Positions 34,634-45,865 of a DNA stretch of 64,000 bases are shown one piece after another. Within the stretch, counting starts at the first letter, position 1. The number at the start of each line of letters is the position of its first letter. The notes under the pieces were generated by a model that saw nothing but the letters and a program-made list of their open reading frames with translations, searched no databases and was not told where the DNA came from. The stretch is from Undaria pinnatifida (Eukaryota > Sar > Phaeophyceae > Laminariales > Alariaceae), in the NCBI GenBank assembly GCA_012845835.1, contig JABAKD010000018.1, positions 1,426,001 through 1,490,000 of the forward strand, read 5' to 3'. A program made the position numbers and the translations under genes.

Positions 34634-35500
34634 TTGTGGGGTATGCTGTACGCGGATGATGCTGGCATCGAATCGCGATCACCAGAAGGGCTGGAAAGGG
34701 TGATGTCGGATATCGTGAATGCGTTCTTGGCGTTCGTTCGCGCTTACGGTTCCCGAGGCGAAAACATATATTTTTTGCCTGCGAACCAAAGGCAGGGGGA
34801 AGGTGACATTCAAAACAAATACTGCCGGCCAGGTATACAAACAAACAATCGAGTTTGTGTACTAGGGCGGGGCTATTACCGCATGTATTGACCTTGGCAT
34901 GGAAATAACGCGGCGTCTTCAGAGGGCCTGGGCGTGCTTCCAGCGGTACAAGGTGGAAATCTGTGATATGCCGGGTGTGTGCTTGCGGTTGAAGGTGCGG
35001 TTGCGGAAAGCTGAGGTGGTCGAGACACTTCTTGACCGTTGCATGACGTGGAGTCCGAACAAACCTGACAATGACAGGCAACGACGGGTTCACCACCCCA
35101 TGCTCCTCCGATTCTTCGGTGGGCGGAAACGGAAGCGCGACGACCACACCCTATCGTACGCCGACGCGCTCGCCAAGAACGCTTCCGAGAGCATGGAGGT
35201 GATAGTGCGCAAAGGGACGATATTGTTTGCTGGATTCGTAGCACGTATGAGGGAGAAGTGTCTGCCACAGATGATTATGCTTGGGGAGCTTGTTGGGGTG
35301 TGAGGGGTACTCAGGGGGGCAAGCGAATAACTGGTTGGTGCATCTGAATAAGGATATATCGGTCTCTGGAATGAAATTCGAAGGGTGGCAACAGGCTGCT
35401 CAGAAGGGTGGTAGATGGTTACGGGTAGAGGAGGGAGCCGAGTTGTTTCTGCGGAATTGGCACGAGACTGACTGACGCAAAGCTGCAGAGCGACACGCAA
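34634..35500 (+). pseudogene. Decayed non-LTR (LINE-type) retrotransposon reverse transcriptase
   Basis: The C-terminal half of a LINE ORF2 is spread over three frames. Around 34634-34760 it reads the polymerase active-site motif LYADDAGIESRSPEGLERVM, where the YADD box holds the catalytic aspartates. Near 34800-34880 in another frame a degenerate piece ends in a stop. From about 34896 to 35280 it continues MEITRRLQRAWACFQRYKVE, later VETLLDRCMTWSPN and HTLSYADALAKN. After another shift, 35281-35475 gives MKFEGWQQAAQKGGRWL. This order is what I expect of LINE reverse transcriptases with a following helical thumb-like region. The endonuclease and N-terminal parts are not seen. Frameshifts and stops make it inactive. 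Confidence 0.85.
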
Positions 35501-35534
35501 AGACTGCCGCAGTGCCATCCGCCATCGGCATCTC

Positions 35535-35622
35535 TAGGCGGCCGGGGCGAGTGGGTAGGAGGGGAGGGGGGAAGGGGAAAGGGGGGAGGGGGGAGGGGGG
35601 GACGGGGTGTGGGGGGTGCGTC
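35535..35622 (+). repeat. G-rich tract behind the LINE remnant
   Basis: About 88 bp of GGGGA/GGGGG runs begins about 60 bp after the last recognisable reverse transcriptase codons. It may belong to the LINE 3' tail or be an unrelated G-tract. Confidence 0.7.
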
Positions 35623-36147
35623 CTCACCAAGAGACTGAAGTCCGGGTCTGGCCATCGTGGTCTTGGAAGTTGTGGGCCTTCCAGTGGCCGTCACAAAAGA
35701 GCGTAAGGACGCCCTGACTTATTTGGCTTGTCGCGTTCTCTCTCCAGTGCCTTTGATGCCCTCTTGATGCCCTCTATGAGCCCAGTGCTGTTTTTTAGTC
35801 AGTTTCTAAGGTCTGCGAGTATGACGCTTTTCTCTTTTCCTTTCCTTGCTTCCTCTTCTTTTCCTCGTCTCTTTTTTATTACATTATTTTTCTCGTCTCG
35901 TCTTTCTTTTCCTTTCTGTTATCTTCTTTTATCTTTCTTTGTTGATTTTCTCCATTTAGCTTACGTTTGACGTGCGTATACGTAGTAATAGGTACTACGT
36001 GTATTAGATATACGTCGTAGACTGTCCTGGGTGGAAAGCGGTGTAGTCGGTTTCTCCAGGCGTGAGTAGTGAGTTGTATGCACCGGTATGAACTTGGCAC
36101 ATCGTAGGCTGACTCCCGATTTAACTTATATGTTCCAAAAAAACAAA
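35623..36147. other. No supported gene; T-rich patch
   Basis: Positions 35825-35945 are strongly pyrimidine-rich (CTTTTC/TCTTCTTT), giving a Phe/Leu/Ser artefact frame. Nothing else is recognised. Confidence 0.4.
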
Positions 36148-36980
36148 TACAATCAAGCTGTGAGATCGAAGCCTTTGGTCAAAAATGATGTTTGCAAGCT
36201 GTGTGTGATACTTATATGGCGCGTATTACGGATTGTGCGTCCTCGTTGAGGATATTGGTCGGCCACTCGCCTTGCAACTACAGTGTAGCTATCGGGGTCA
36301 ACAGGGTGCTGTTAGTCACTCTGTGCGCGGAAACTATAAAACCCGTTTCTGAGGGGGACAAAATCTGACAGCTGTGGAAAGAAATGCATTTCACCTATAT
36401 ACTTTCCAAAACCGTCACATTTATCCCCTTACAGAATGTATGGTTTCCGCACACAGATTGAGCTGCCCGGCCCGCCCCCCCCTCCCCCCCCGTTGATAAA
36501 CTGGTGCATTCTTCCCAAAACCGTCACATATATCTCCTTGACTGATTTATAGTTTCCACGCACAAAAAATGAGCTGTTCCACCCGTCCCCATCCCCTCCC
36601 CCCCCCCCCCCCCCGCCCCCTTTTAGTCAAAACCATGCCCCCACGTCCTTCGAAACTCCGCCCTCCCCTCACCGGTTATTCGACTTACAGGATTCACTTG
36701 ATAAACGGATACATTTACCTCCACAGCTGTCAGATTTGGTCCCCCTCATTAACGGGTTTTGTAGTTTCCGCGCACAGACTGACAAACATCACCCTGTTGA
36801 CCCTGATAGCTACACTGTTGTAGTTGCAAGGGGGGTCGCCGACCTTTATTCTTAAAGAAGACACACGACCCGTAATACGGGCGATCGATTATTGAAAATC
36901 AAAAACACTCCAGCTGTGAGATCGAACATGTTGTCGAATCTCATCTTTGCAAGCTGTGTTTGATACTCCGTATATTTCAT
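36148..36980. mobile_element. G-tract modular elements: forward arm, reverse arm, then a forward terminus
   Basis: A forward terminus and box (36148 to about 36397) meets, tail to tail, a reverse arm (about 36400-36890) with boxes at about 36413-36460, 36520-36562 and 36725-36776, and C-tracts at about 36470 and 36597-36620. The reverse arm lacks its terminus: it breaks at CGATCG (about 36886) and a new forward terminus (ACACTCCAGCTGTGAGATCG, about 36905) begins, cut off near 36975. This is a compact foldback of about 750 bp plus a scrap. Confidence 0.82.
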
Positions 36981-37282
36981 GTGTCTGGCGGAAGCATGCA
37001 TTGCGTCAGCTGTGGTACATGCGTTTACCACTTTTGGTTTGTTTGTGTTTTTTCCCTGGGGTATTCCTCAGCTCCAAAGTGACTGGAGCCTGTCCTGTGA
37101 CATATACTTGATATGCGAGATACCGTGAGAACAACAACAACGTAGGGTACATAGAAACCCCCAGGATCGCTAGTGGCCCAATCAATGTCCAATCAACTTT
37201 GAGTATTTTCGAGTACAGTGTCCAAGCCTGGTGAATCAACCTAGGGCCTTCACTAGCGCCAGCATCCAATTATTGGTCGCCC
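36981..37282. other. No supported gene
   Basis: Unique spacer; frames below 90 codons with no motif. Confidence 0.4.
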
Positions 37283-37330
37283 CATAGCTTAAGGGTTAGG
37301 TTTAGGGTTCGGGTTTGGGTTCGGGTCGTG
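37283..37330 (+). repeat. Short telomere-like interstitial repeat
   Basis: AGGGTTAGGTTTAGGGTTCG followed by GGTTTGGGTTCGGG: about six degenerate TTTAGGG/TTCGGG-like heptamers and hexamers. TTTAGGG and TTAGGG are common telomere units, so this may be a small interstitial scar; it is too short to be a telomere. Confidence 0.55.
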
Positions 37331-39221
37331 TGGCACCTGTTCACCATAATCAAACGACCTGGGTGTACCTATTAAGTACCCCTATGGAATAGCGCCCGTT
37401 GCCGTCATACGCCTGTGCGATTTAGATTCAAGAAACCCGACCCTTCGTTGGAAAATCTAGTTTAGGTTGTAGAAGACGTCCTCCCAAATCACTCGCTTTT
37501 CCTTAAAAAACTCCGTTGGGTGTTGTTTCTACAGACGGTGAAACCTGCCTCAGTATATGTTGACTGCGCTAGCCATGGCATTGCCAGACGACAGGCGGTC
37601 GTCGAGGGAGCGGGCAGGCTTGCAGCAGTTGTTGCCGATACGTGGGATGTTTTTTCTGTAAGAAACTCGACGCGCCAGCCTGGGACGGTTAACGCATGGC
37701 GTACGATGCAAACTTCGAAGGTTCTCCTCGTATGCAGAAGATCGCCAGACATAGGTGAAGGAGAGGAAGGTCCCCGATGCGATCGCACCAATCTTGAAAA
37801 ACCCTGCAATCCGGCGTTATGGTAACCCCACCCGCTTTGCAGAAGGATTTCTGCACGCAGCCTAAGACCATTTTCATATAGGCACCACGCACCGCGGGCG
37901 GCGAATCACCGTCCGTCTTTTTCCGAGCATTTATATTTTGAAACACAACTTACTAAAAGTAAAACCGAATGCTGAATAATTAGACTAGACGGTGTTGTTG
38001 GTCCGTTTGCTATATTTGAATCTCTGGTTGGTGACAATGAGTCACCACTGCCTTTGCAGCTGGTGCTGCTGCTGTGCTGCTGCTGTGCTGTTTCTGAGGT
38101 TGTAATGCTGCTGCTACTGTCTCCTTTTGGCGGGGAAAATATATATTTATCACACCCAACAACTCTGCTGTCGAAGGCTCGCAACGTCGAGATTGCTGTA
38201 TTGATTTTGTAGGGTAGTAATGATGACGTTCTACATACAGCAAACAGGTATCATACCAGATATATAATCAGTGATACAATGGCTCCGCATGGGTTCCGGC
38301 ATTTTCACGGCATCCATGCTCCGGGTGGGGCAGGGAAGCACTCTACCTTGTTCGATGCGATAGGTTGAAAACCGCTACCTCACAACATATAGTCTACGCG
38401 TGTAAGATGTAAAGTGATGCCAAGAGATCGATATAACCTAACAGTTCACTAATTGCGCCTTTGCTTGCGCGAACCCGATTCCGAGGTTTATCGTACTTTG
38501 ATCAGATCACTCCGAGCCCACGCAGACTGACCCTCTAGTCTGGCCACGAAGAGACGTTTCGAGTGTTTGCCTTGATGTTTAGACCCAACAAAGCATCTAA
38601 GGCTGGCACGGGGGTGGCCATGTATGCTGCATGTTCTCTACGCGGCCACTGAGAGGCGCGAACTGATCCATCTTCTGCTACACCATGCATGATAGTTTTT
38701 ACAAGGCCTTCGCTCGCGGAAGGAGGAATGGACATTCAGTAGAAAGGCGGAAAGTAATCACAAATGGCGCAACTGGCGACTTGAAAATGCCAAGAGGTCC
38801 ATATACAGTACAACGGTAAACGATGGAGACGATTATGATTATGAGTTTGATATCATCATCCATTCGCCCTGTTCATGATAGGCACGTCGGAGGACTTGCT
38901 TGGCATATCGTTCCACCTCTCAGGTAGCATCTGCACACTTATTAGTAGCTCTCTCTAAGTCGATCATCAATAACAAATTATCGCCGTGCATACACACCAG
39001 GCACGCGCTTGTCAAGAACAGAGACAGGAAGACTACAACCTAAGATGTAAAGGAGCGCAGTACCAACAAAAAACATGCTGGAAGCAGGAACTTGAACGCA
39101 CACACCGCAAACATGTGAAGTACATTTGTATTCCGAAGGACGAAGAGCATGCATTTAGGCATAGTGCTCAAAAAACGATGCTGGTATATTGAAACCACAA
39201 CGTTCTATAAAGAATGTGCTG
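37331..39221. other. No supported gene
   Basis: A CTG-rich patch lies at 38060-38115. Frames at 37489-37825 are open on both strands without recognised content. Confidence 0.4.
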
Positions 39222-39987
39222 TCAACATTGCTTCCGAAGGATCATGCAGGCTTCCTTGGACTCGTCTTCAGCGGAGGTACCCAGCACCTTGCACTCTTGT
39301 TTTTTGTCGATGATCTTGTGAATCTGTCCACAAACGTTGAAGCATAGCGGGAGGACGTCGATATGTATATGTAAAAAAGTATTCGTAGTTCTCTCCAGCA
39401 GACGTCGTAACCATCCAAACTATTGGAGCTCCTTCTTTCGTTGTTAGTAATTGTTGTGGTATCCTTGTACTTGCTCTTGGTATTTGGAAGAAGAGCCGCA
39501 CTTCATAGACTATATCCGCACGCAATCCCCTAGTCTTGAGCAAGAGACATGGATGTCTCGACTCGTGACACACAGGACGCAAGATAAGAGTAGAACGTAC
39601 CTCGATGTCGAACGCGCTCTTGGCACCGTGGGAATGGAATGCGGGATGTATATCGAGCAAGTGGTAGCCTGCCTTCCTCACGAGGTCACCGACCTTGACG
39701 TCGCCGGTGCACTTCGTATTTATGTCCTCGCCGAATTGGCGGCCCTCGGCTTCTGCTTCGCAGGGCTTCTGCAAACGACAACAACGGATGAGAATACCTA
39801 GCGTTCAGTGAATGTTCAAAATAGTAAGGCCACGTAGCTGTCGTCGGTTTTCAAAGTTTAATCGGAAGTCGTACAATTCAACACTAATGTAATAAAAGCG
39901 GTCGTTTATGGGCAAAGCCCTGCCTGGTACCACAACGTTGCCAACACCCGTGAAACCACCTCTGGGACAGGAACGAACGGGATTCAC
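39222..39987 (-). CDS. Candidate spliced gene, Cys-containing protein of unknown function (partial model)
   Basis: The best-supported exon is 39601-39768: a polypyrimidine-like acceptor (GTCGTTTGCAG) precedes it, a GTACGT donor follows, both borders are phase 0, and it encodes 56 residues without low complexity (for example CTGDVKVGDLVRKAGYHLLD). A second exon ends at a stop at 39222; it reads LPLCFNVCGQIHKIIDKKQE and then CKVLGTSAEDESKEACMILR. A phase-compatible acceptor for it lies at 39420 (start 39419), but this start is uncertain. A further in-frame stretch at 39805-39987 could be an upstream exon. Regularly spaced Cys residues suggest a disulfide-bonded, perhaps secreted protein (inference). 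I do not recognise the family, and the first exon and start codon are not identified. Confidence 0.42.
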
Positions 39988-40190
39988 AGTCGCAACTGGT
40001 AAGCGTAAGCCCCGGTATACTGCTATATAAGGCCTACCGGCGGAATACCGACAACGAAGGGTAAGAGACAGTGCCTGCTGTATATATTGTTCCGTACTAC
40101 TCTAGTACTGCTGCTATCAATACTATTACGACCGACGTGTACTGCAATTCCTGAAGAGGTTGCGCACCCTACTTGTACTCGTTAATACAA
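39988..40190. other. Spacer upstream of the candidate gene
   Basis: Contains CTATATAAGG at 40023-40032 on the plus strand, TATA-like, but no plus-strand gene follows it. Confidence 0.3.
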
Positions 40191-40960
40191 AGAGTTTATG
40201 TGGTTGCATGAAAAATGAGTAACAGCAGTAGTACACCGCGTCACTACATGAACAACTCGCTAACCCCAATCACGGGACTGCTCTCCAGCACCACCCAGGT
40301 TAACTTCAGCTTCTGTTTAATTCTATATATGAACCTCCAGTGTGTACTGCGACTGGTGCTGATGGTATCATGCTGCTGTGTTATTTATCACTGCATGGAC
40401 CATTTTTACAACCCTGGCTGACCCCCGTGATGGGACTTGCCCGTTTTCATTGCGTCTTACATGTACAGATACCACGTAGTCGTAGTCGTACATTCAAAAA
40501 GTGTGTTTATATCACAGCACAAAGCGTCACTGCATGGACCACTTGTTCAACCCCCGCTTACCCCGATGACGTGACTGCCCTGTACTCGTAGTTGTACATA
40601 CATGAAGTGTGTTTGGTAGTACGTTGTACAACCCCCGCTTACAACCCGATGACGGGACTGCCCTGTACACGTACTCGTACATACAAAAAGTGGGTTTGGT
40701 TGTACGCATGAAAAATAAATCACAGCACACAGCGTCACTGCGTAGACAACTAGTACAACATGCTTACCGCGACGACGGGACTGCCCTCCGTGACCACCAA
40801 GGCAAACTTGAGTTTGTTCAGGCTACGCGTCCCCAAGCACAGCTTTCACACCGTGTAGTAGTTCGACCACGCTGGTGTAGCACACACATGCTACAGCAAA
40901 CGTTGCAGACAGGCACACAAGGTCAAACAATGTAAATTTCAATGTGCATCATTATTGGAA
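40190..40960 (+). repeat. Degenerate tandem repeat region
   Basis: Repeated blocks include ACAACCCCCGCTTAC-like text (about 40547, 40627), GATGACGGGACTGCCCTGTA (about 40649) and its variants (about 40563, 40772, 40268), GTCACTGCATGGACCA-like text (about 40389, 40528, 40733) and CGTACATACAAAAAGTG (about 40676). Spacing varies, so units have been rearranged. Frames here follow the repeat and are not called. Confidence 0.7.
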
Positions 40961-42415
40961 ACAGGATTCGCTTGAGTTCACCAACACCCAAAACCACATA
41001 GTCTATTGCGCACAACTTGCAGCACACTCAGCCAACACTCAACGCAGCACTACCGAAAATACAGGGTGTTGACATCTAGTGTCTTACCTATGTCGCACGG
41101 CGCTAAACACACTGACAACGGGAACAAACTCTCAGCATCAGTAGTATAGTAGCTGACAGCAAACATCACATTCCAACAACACGAAGAAATGAAACTCACG
41201 TTTCGTCATACTATCAGCTCCTTCGTTTGGAATGCCGATCGAAGGTGAATCACAGGTGCCCGCGTCACACCAGTCACATACACGAGAGTTCTCGCCGCTT
41301 CCCCAGTGCTTCTTGTTAAGTTTATGAAAAGCTTGGCACGTGGAAGGGTCGTCACTCCTGCAGGTGTCGCAGACAGCGTAATGGGAACTCCTGTTTTTTC
41401 TATTTCTTGCGACGAGGAAGCCGTCACAACCCTTGCTCGGGCACGGCTAATCAGGATTTCCAGAAAAAGCTGAGTCCCGTTCTTGCCCGACCAGCGTCCA
41501 CACGCCTGATCCTGAACCTCCACCACCCCCACTGTTGGCGGGGCCTCCTCCCGTTGTAGCCTTGGTCCGCTTCGCAAATTTCAACTTCAAGATGTTGTTG
41601 CCGATCCGGCAAATTTCAAATTCAACTTGTTTGCAGCCGTCAACGGCAATTCCCTCTCAACAGCCAGCAATTGGCCAACTTCAAATGTAAAAGTACAAAA
41701 AAAAGCTGCTGAAAAAGCAAAATAAAAATATCAGAGAAAAGCAGTAAAAAGATCAGAGAATGAGAGCTAAGAATTAGACGACAGGCAAAGCAAGGAAGGG
41801 AAGGAACTTCGGGACGGTTCTTTTCCCCAGCAACTAATTTTCTTTTCGGCAATTACGGGCCGAGAAGGGCAGAGAGGGGGAAGGATATGCCGAGCGAGAC
41901 CTCCGAGGGGGTCGAGGGCTAAGTAATTAGGTTTATATCCGAGGCTCGCAGACCGACTGTCTGTCTGTGTATATTCTGATAGTGGAGAGACTTGCTGACA
42001 GCATTATAAGGTGTCACTGCCTTTGTCATTCCATTCCTCGAATGCTATTATAATGCTGCTACCTGTTACTATCTGGTAGATAAGAGTGTTGGTAGTACGC
42101 GATAGCAATGCACTAAGAGTTTGGCAGTTAATATTTTCAGCTCGAGTTTTACACGGAAATTGAAAAAACAAAAAAAATGTTTTGTCTGGTATAGGCTTTT
42201 AGTCTAATTCCTGGTCGCTCATTGGCCGGGAATGGTTCATAGAGGAACTGTCATCTAGGGACAATAGGGTCCCATCCCATGAACAAAATCCATCCACACA
42301 AACAAATACAACTCCGACAGTCCGCGGGAACGAGCACGGATATCACCAGGATTGACACCTGTGGTAATTTTGTCCAACCCCGCCGACCGGCCGATCTCTG
42401 ATTTGCTGGGGTGTG
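40961..42415. other. No supported gene
   Basis: A minus-strand frame at 41206-41577 (about 123 codons) is open but unrecognised. Positions 41575-41640 carry two AATTTCAA(A/C)TTCAA repeats. Nothing further is recognised. Confidence 0.4.
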
Positions 42416-42962
42416 GTGCGTTAGTGGACCGCCGCGTGAGGGCACCGCCAGAGCGTTTTTGGGCAGCGGGACCGCCCAGCGAGAGGACCGCCAACGGGTC
42501 TCGAGCATTGGGACCACCGAGACAGGGGACCGCTAAGTAGTTTCGGGTAGCGGGAGCGCCGAGTGAGGGGACCGCCAAAGACTTGAAGGCAGCGGGACAG
42601 CCGATTTTACTTTATACTAAAACGTACAGATTTACTATTTAGATAAATTTAATTGGGAAAATCTGTACGTTTTAGTATAAACTCGGTCCGGATACCTCGT
42701 TTTCAAAACGCGTACTAAACTTATATACGATATAGCAAAAAAGTAAATCTGTACGTTTTAGTATAAAGTAAAATCGGCTGTCCCGCTGCCTTAAAGTCTT
42801 TGGCGGTCCCCTCACTCGGCGGTCCTGCTACCCGGAACCTTTGAGCTGTCCCCTCTCTCGATGGTCCCGCGGCTCAAAACCCGTTGGCGGTCCCCTCGCT
42901 CGGCAGTCACGCTGCCCAAAAACGCTTTGGCGGTTCCTTCACGCGGCCGTCCACTAACGCAC
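42416..42962. mobile_element. Foldback element with internally repeated arms, about 547 bp
   Basis: The left end GTGCGTTAGTGGACCGCCGC and the complement of the right end GTGCGTTAGTGGACGGCCGC start arms of about 200 bp. Each arm is a short array of 50-55 bp units of the form GGGACCGCC-GAGCGAGGGGACCGCC. The centre holds three copies of TACGTTTTAGTATAAA-type sequence (complement near 42612, direct near 42666 and 42753), the outer ones inverted. The element has no coding capacity; Pro/Gly-rich frames come from the units. Confidence 0.85.
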
Positions 42963-43385
42963 TACAGGGGGTCGTACATTATAGAGCCAGCTTCACCCAG
43001 GGATGATGGGGTCCCATCCCTGGTCCGGAGGCCGTTCTATATGTCTAGAAATTCGACAAACCGGTAGTAAAACCGAGTTCTCATGGTTCGTCATCGCCCC
43101 TCATGGTGTGTGGAAGCCCCAACTCCGTTGGCTAAAATCATTGATTGGTTCGAGCTTCACGGCGCCGCACTCTACGAGGATGATAGAGGCTCACCAACCA
43201 ATGGGGAGCAGTTCCGTCGCACACGGGGAATATAGGGCCCCATCCCCGGTTCAGAAATCCTCCGAATATCTACAGCTCCCACCAGGCGACAACTATAACG
43301 ATGATCTCCCGGGTCGATACCTCCCCGCACGGCGTGTCAACCCCCACCTTATTGGCTTATTCGTGATTGGCTGGTAGGCGTTGAC
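42963..43385 (+). repeat. Degenerate tandem repeat, units of about 230 bp
   Basis: Blocks such as GGGATGATGGGGTCCCATCC (about 42999) and ACACGGGGAATATAGGGCCC (about 43220), and GTGTGTGGAAGCCCCAACTC (about 43104) and GGCGTGTCAACCCCCACCTT (about 43332), recur with many changes. A related inverted piece (GGGTCCCATCCC) lies near 42269, outside the other end of the foldback, so the foldback may sit inside this repeat family. Confidence 0.55.
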
Positions 43386-44429
43386 CCATCAAGCTCACAA
43401 TTATTTCAACCGTCTCGGGTGTTCTCGCGTACTTCCGTGTAGTGCAAATCCTTGCGATGCCAGCGCAATTCGACAACTGTTTGAATGATAGGTCGCTCAA
43501 AAGAGCGACTTTAGGCCTATATCAGCTTGTCGTGCCGAGCAAGCATGCTCCAAATAACGATGAGATGTATTGAACAGCAACGACAACGGCACCAAACACA
43601 ATATAAATGGACGCGTTAGAGCGATTTGTATCCAGGATTCAAGTTCCCCCTGATGGGAAAACCTATTCTCAGGGTCAGCTTGCTCGCGTCGCCCACCTCA
43701 TGCGGGTGCCTTGGTTGCGCGGTGGCAGCGGATAAGAGAGAAGTCCCGGTGTGGATCATATTGTATTATTATCCATTTTATTGTTGTCGCGTACCTGCTA
43801 GTATATATCACAATGTAGAAGTGTGATGAGTCAACATCGGCCAGAAGCCGCACAGAAACCAGAGACCGAGACTGGACCAAGACAAGACCGAAACAAAACA
43901 CGACACAATACACGAAGACACTAAAATACAGGGCGTATCCCATCGGAATCAACCAACAACATAACATGCCATAGAAGGCAAGTTTCAAGCGGGGTGGCTG
44001 ACAACCTGACAACACACCATCATCCAATAGAAAGCACTCATTTCACGCTACCAAAAATCGTAAATTATCGTACATACGTGAATCATTGATCATATCTCCG
44101 TAGATTACATAAATGTACGGCTCATTGGGCAGGCTGCAAGTACTACATATTTTACCCCTGGTTGAAATCACATTTTTAAGCAAAAATGAAGTGTTCCAAG
44201 CAAAAGAACATAGACTAGACTAATCAATTATTATCGGAACTAAAAGACGGGCACAACTCGAGCATAATACCGGTGGAAAAAAAACTGAAATGAGGCCAGA
44301 CCAGTGCGCATTGTGACTCGCGTAGTGGCCAATTATTCATGGAAAATCAATCATAAGCTAAAATCTACTCCGGAGTATTGTTCGACACCGAAAGCAGTAG
44401 CTGAAAATCACGTTTTCACAGTTTGATTG
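43386..44429. other. No supported gene
   Basis: Nothing recognised. A minus-strand frame of about 109 codons at 43698-44027 lacks any known motif. Confidence 0.4.
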
Positions 44430-44660
44430 AGCACAAATCTAAGCTTGCTAATATTTATTCAGGTCTCTGACATACTACTAGAGTAGAGCAACTGTTCGCC
44501 ATGCGGCCGCAATTGACCCAAAACGCTCAACCTCAGGATGAATATATACCCATGGTACCTAAAGACGAAGCCATTCGGGACATAAGAGCGGTCAAAACGC
44601 AATGTTCCAGCATACTGCACCAGCCTTATATTACCCACAACAAATAAGAGCAATGAGGTG
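44430..44660 (+). repeat. Dispersed repeat D, copy 1
   Basis: Matches 58070-58310 in the same orientation: GAGCACAAATCTAAGCTTGC with CTAATATTTA, then GGGACATAAGAGCGGTCAAA and further scattered identities. The copies are clearly diverged. No known element type. Confidence 0.65.
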
Positions 44661-45000
44661 ACTGATAATTTTTGGTGCTCAGAATCTGTCGGTCCTGGTC
44701 TTGGTGCCTGTGTACATCATGTGCCATGGACAGACGTGGCCGAAAAAAAATGACATAAAGATACACAGAAAAACTAATTCAAATGTTGCACCCTACCCGT
44801 CGTATCATACCCGATATATATGAATAATCTATTGAAAAAGGACACGCACTTCGCGCTCGCGCACCCCATTACTGCATGGGGGTGATCACGGTCATCACTT
44901 TCTACGACGACCACTGCATTAGAGGCAAGATGAACGCGTCGCATCGTTTCGCAATGTGTGCAATTTGCCTCTATACCTTGATTGCTGTTGTTCATTTAAG
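44661..45000. other. No supported gene
   Basis: Spacer with no recognised feature. Confidence 0.4.
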
Positions 45001-45865
45001 GAACCAGCTTTGTTTCGAGTATTAAGCTTGAGTATCGCTTGAGTATCAGTGGTTTTGAAACCAACGCGATCTCTTGAGTCTTTTAACCAATAGATCTTCG
45101 TCGAATCCCTATCCTACACCAGCGTATTTTGGTATTACACGCTTGAGCGTCGCTGACTTCGGAACCAATTTGAATGCTACAGTCTTTGGACGAAGCATTC
45201 TTCGTCCGCGGCCAATCGTGAACAGAATTTTTTAGTACATATACTCGGGTGTCGTTGGTTCGAAACGTTCGTTCCCCATCTCGTAACATCTTCCTTTTAG
45301 TGTCGCGTCTGGTTTTTAAACCGACGCCAACCCTCGAGTCTTGAACAAAACGAGGCCAATCGTGAACAGCCTTTTTTAGTACACACTCGAGTTTCGTTGG
45401 TTCGAAACTTTCGTTCACCATATTTTACCATGTTCTTTTTAGTGTCGCGTCTGGTTCTTAAACCAACGCCAACCCTCGAGTCTTGAACAAAGCAAGGCAT
45501 TCTTCGTACGTGTTCTATCTTGTAACATTTTTACATGGATATACTCGAATATCGCTTGTTTTGAAACCGTCACTCCTCACCCTGCCGGACACTTAAGTGT
45601 CGTTGGTTTCGACGACAATGCTAACGCTTGCGTCTTTCAACAAAGTGTGTTTCATCTATGTCGAATCGTGTACCACCTTCGACATTACGCGATCTCATCT
45701 CGCTGGTTTCGATCAAACGGCGTGTTGATATCGCGGGTAGGCAAAAGAATAACGATGACAGTCGCTGGTTTTGAAACCGGAATTTTCATTATTCTCGTAG
45801 GCGAGGTCAGGACTCATTACCGTCGCTGGAGTCGACACAAGCCTTTTGATCAATCACTAACAGTA
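45001..45865 (+). repeat. Array of GGTTTCGAAACC-like palindromes
   Basis: About eleven copies of a degenerate motif (consensus by eye TCGYTGGTTTYGAAACCAAC) occur near 45048, 45148, 45251, 45301, 45395, 45442, 45550, 45600, 45697, 45760 and 45822. Part of the array is a longer direct repeat of about 141 bp (GTGTCGCGTCTGGTT at 45300 and 45441, each with CGCCAACCCTCGAGTCTTGA). Short frames on the minus strand repeat with it and are not called. Confidence 0.75.
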
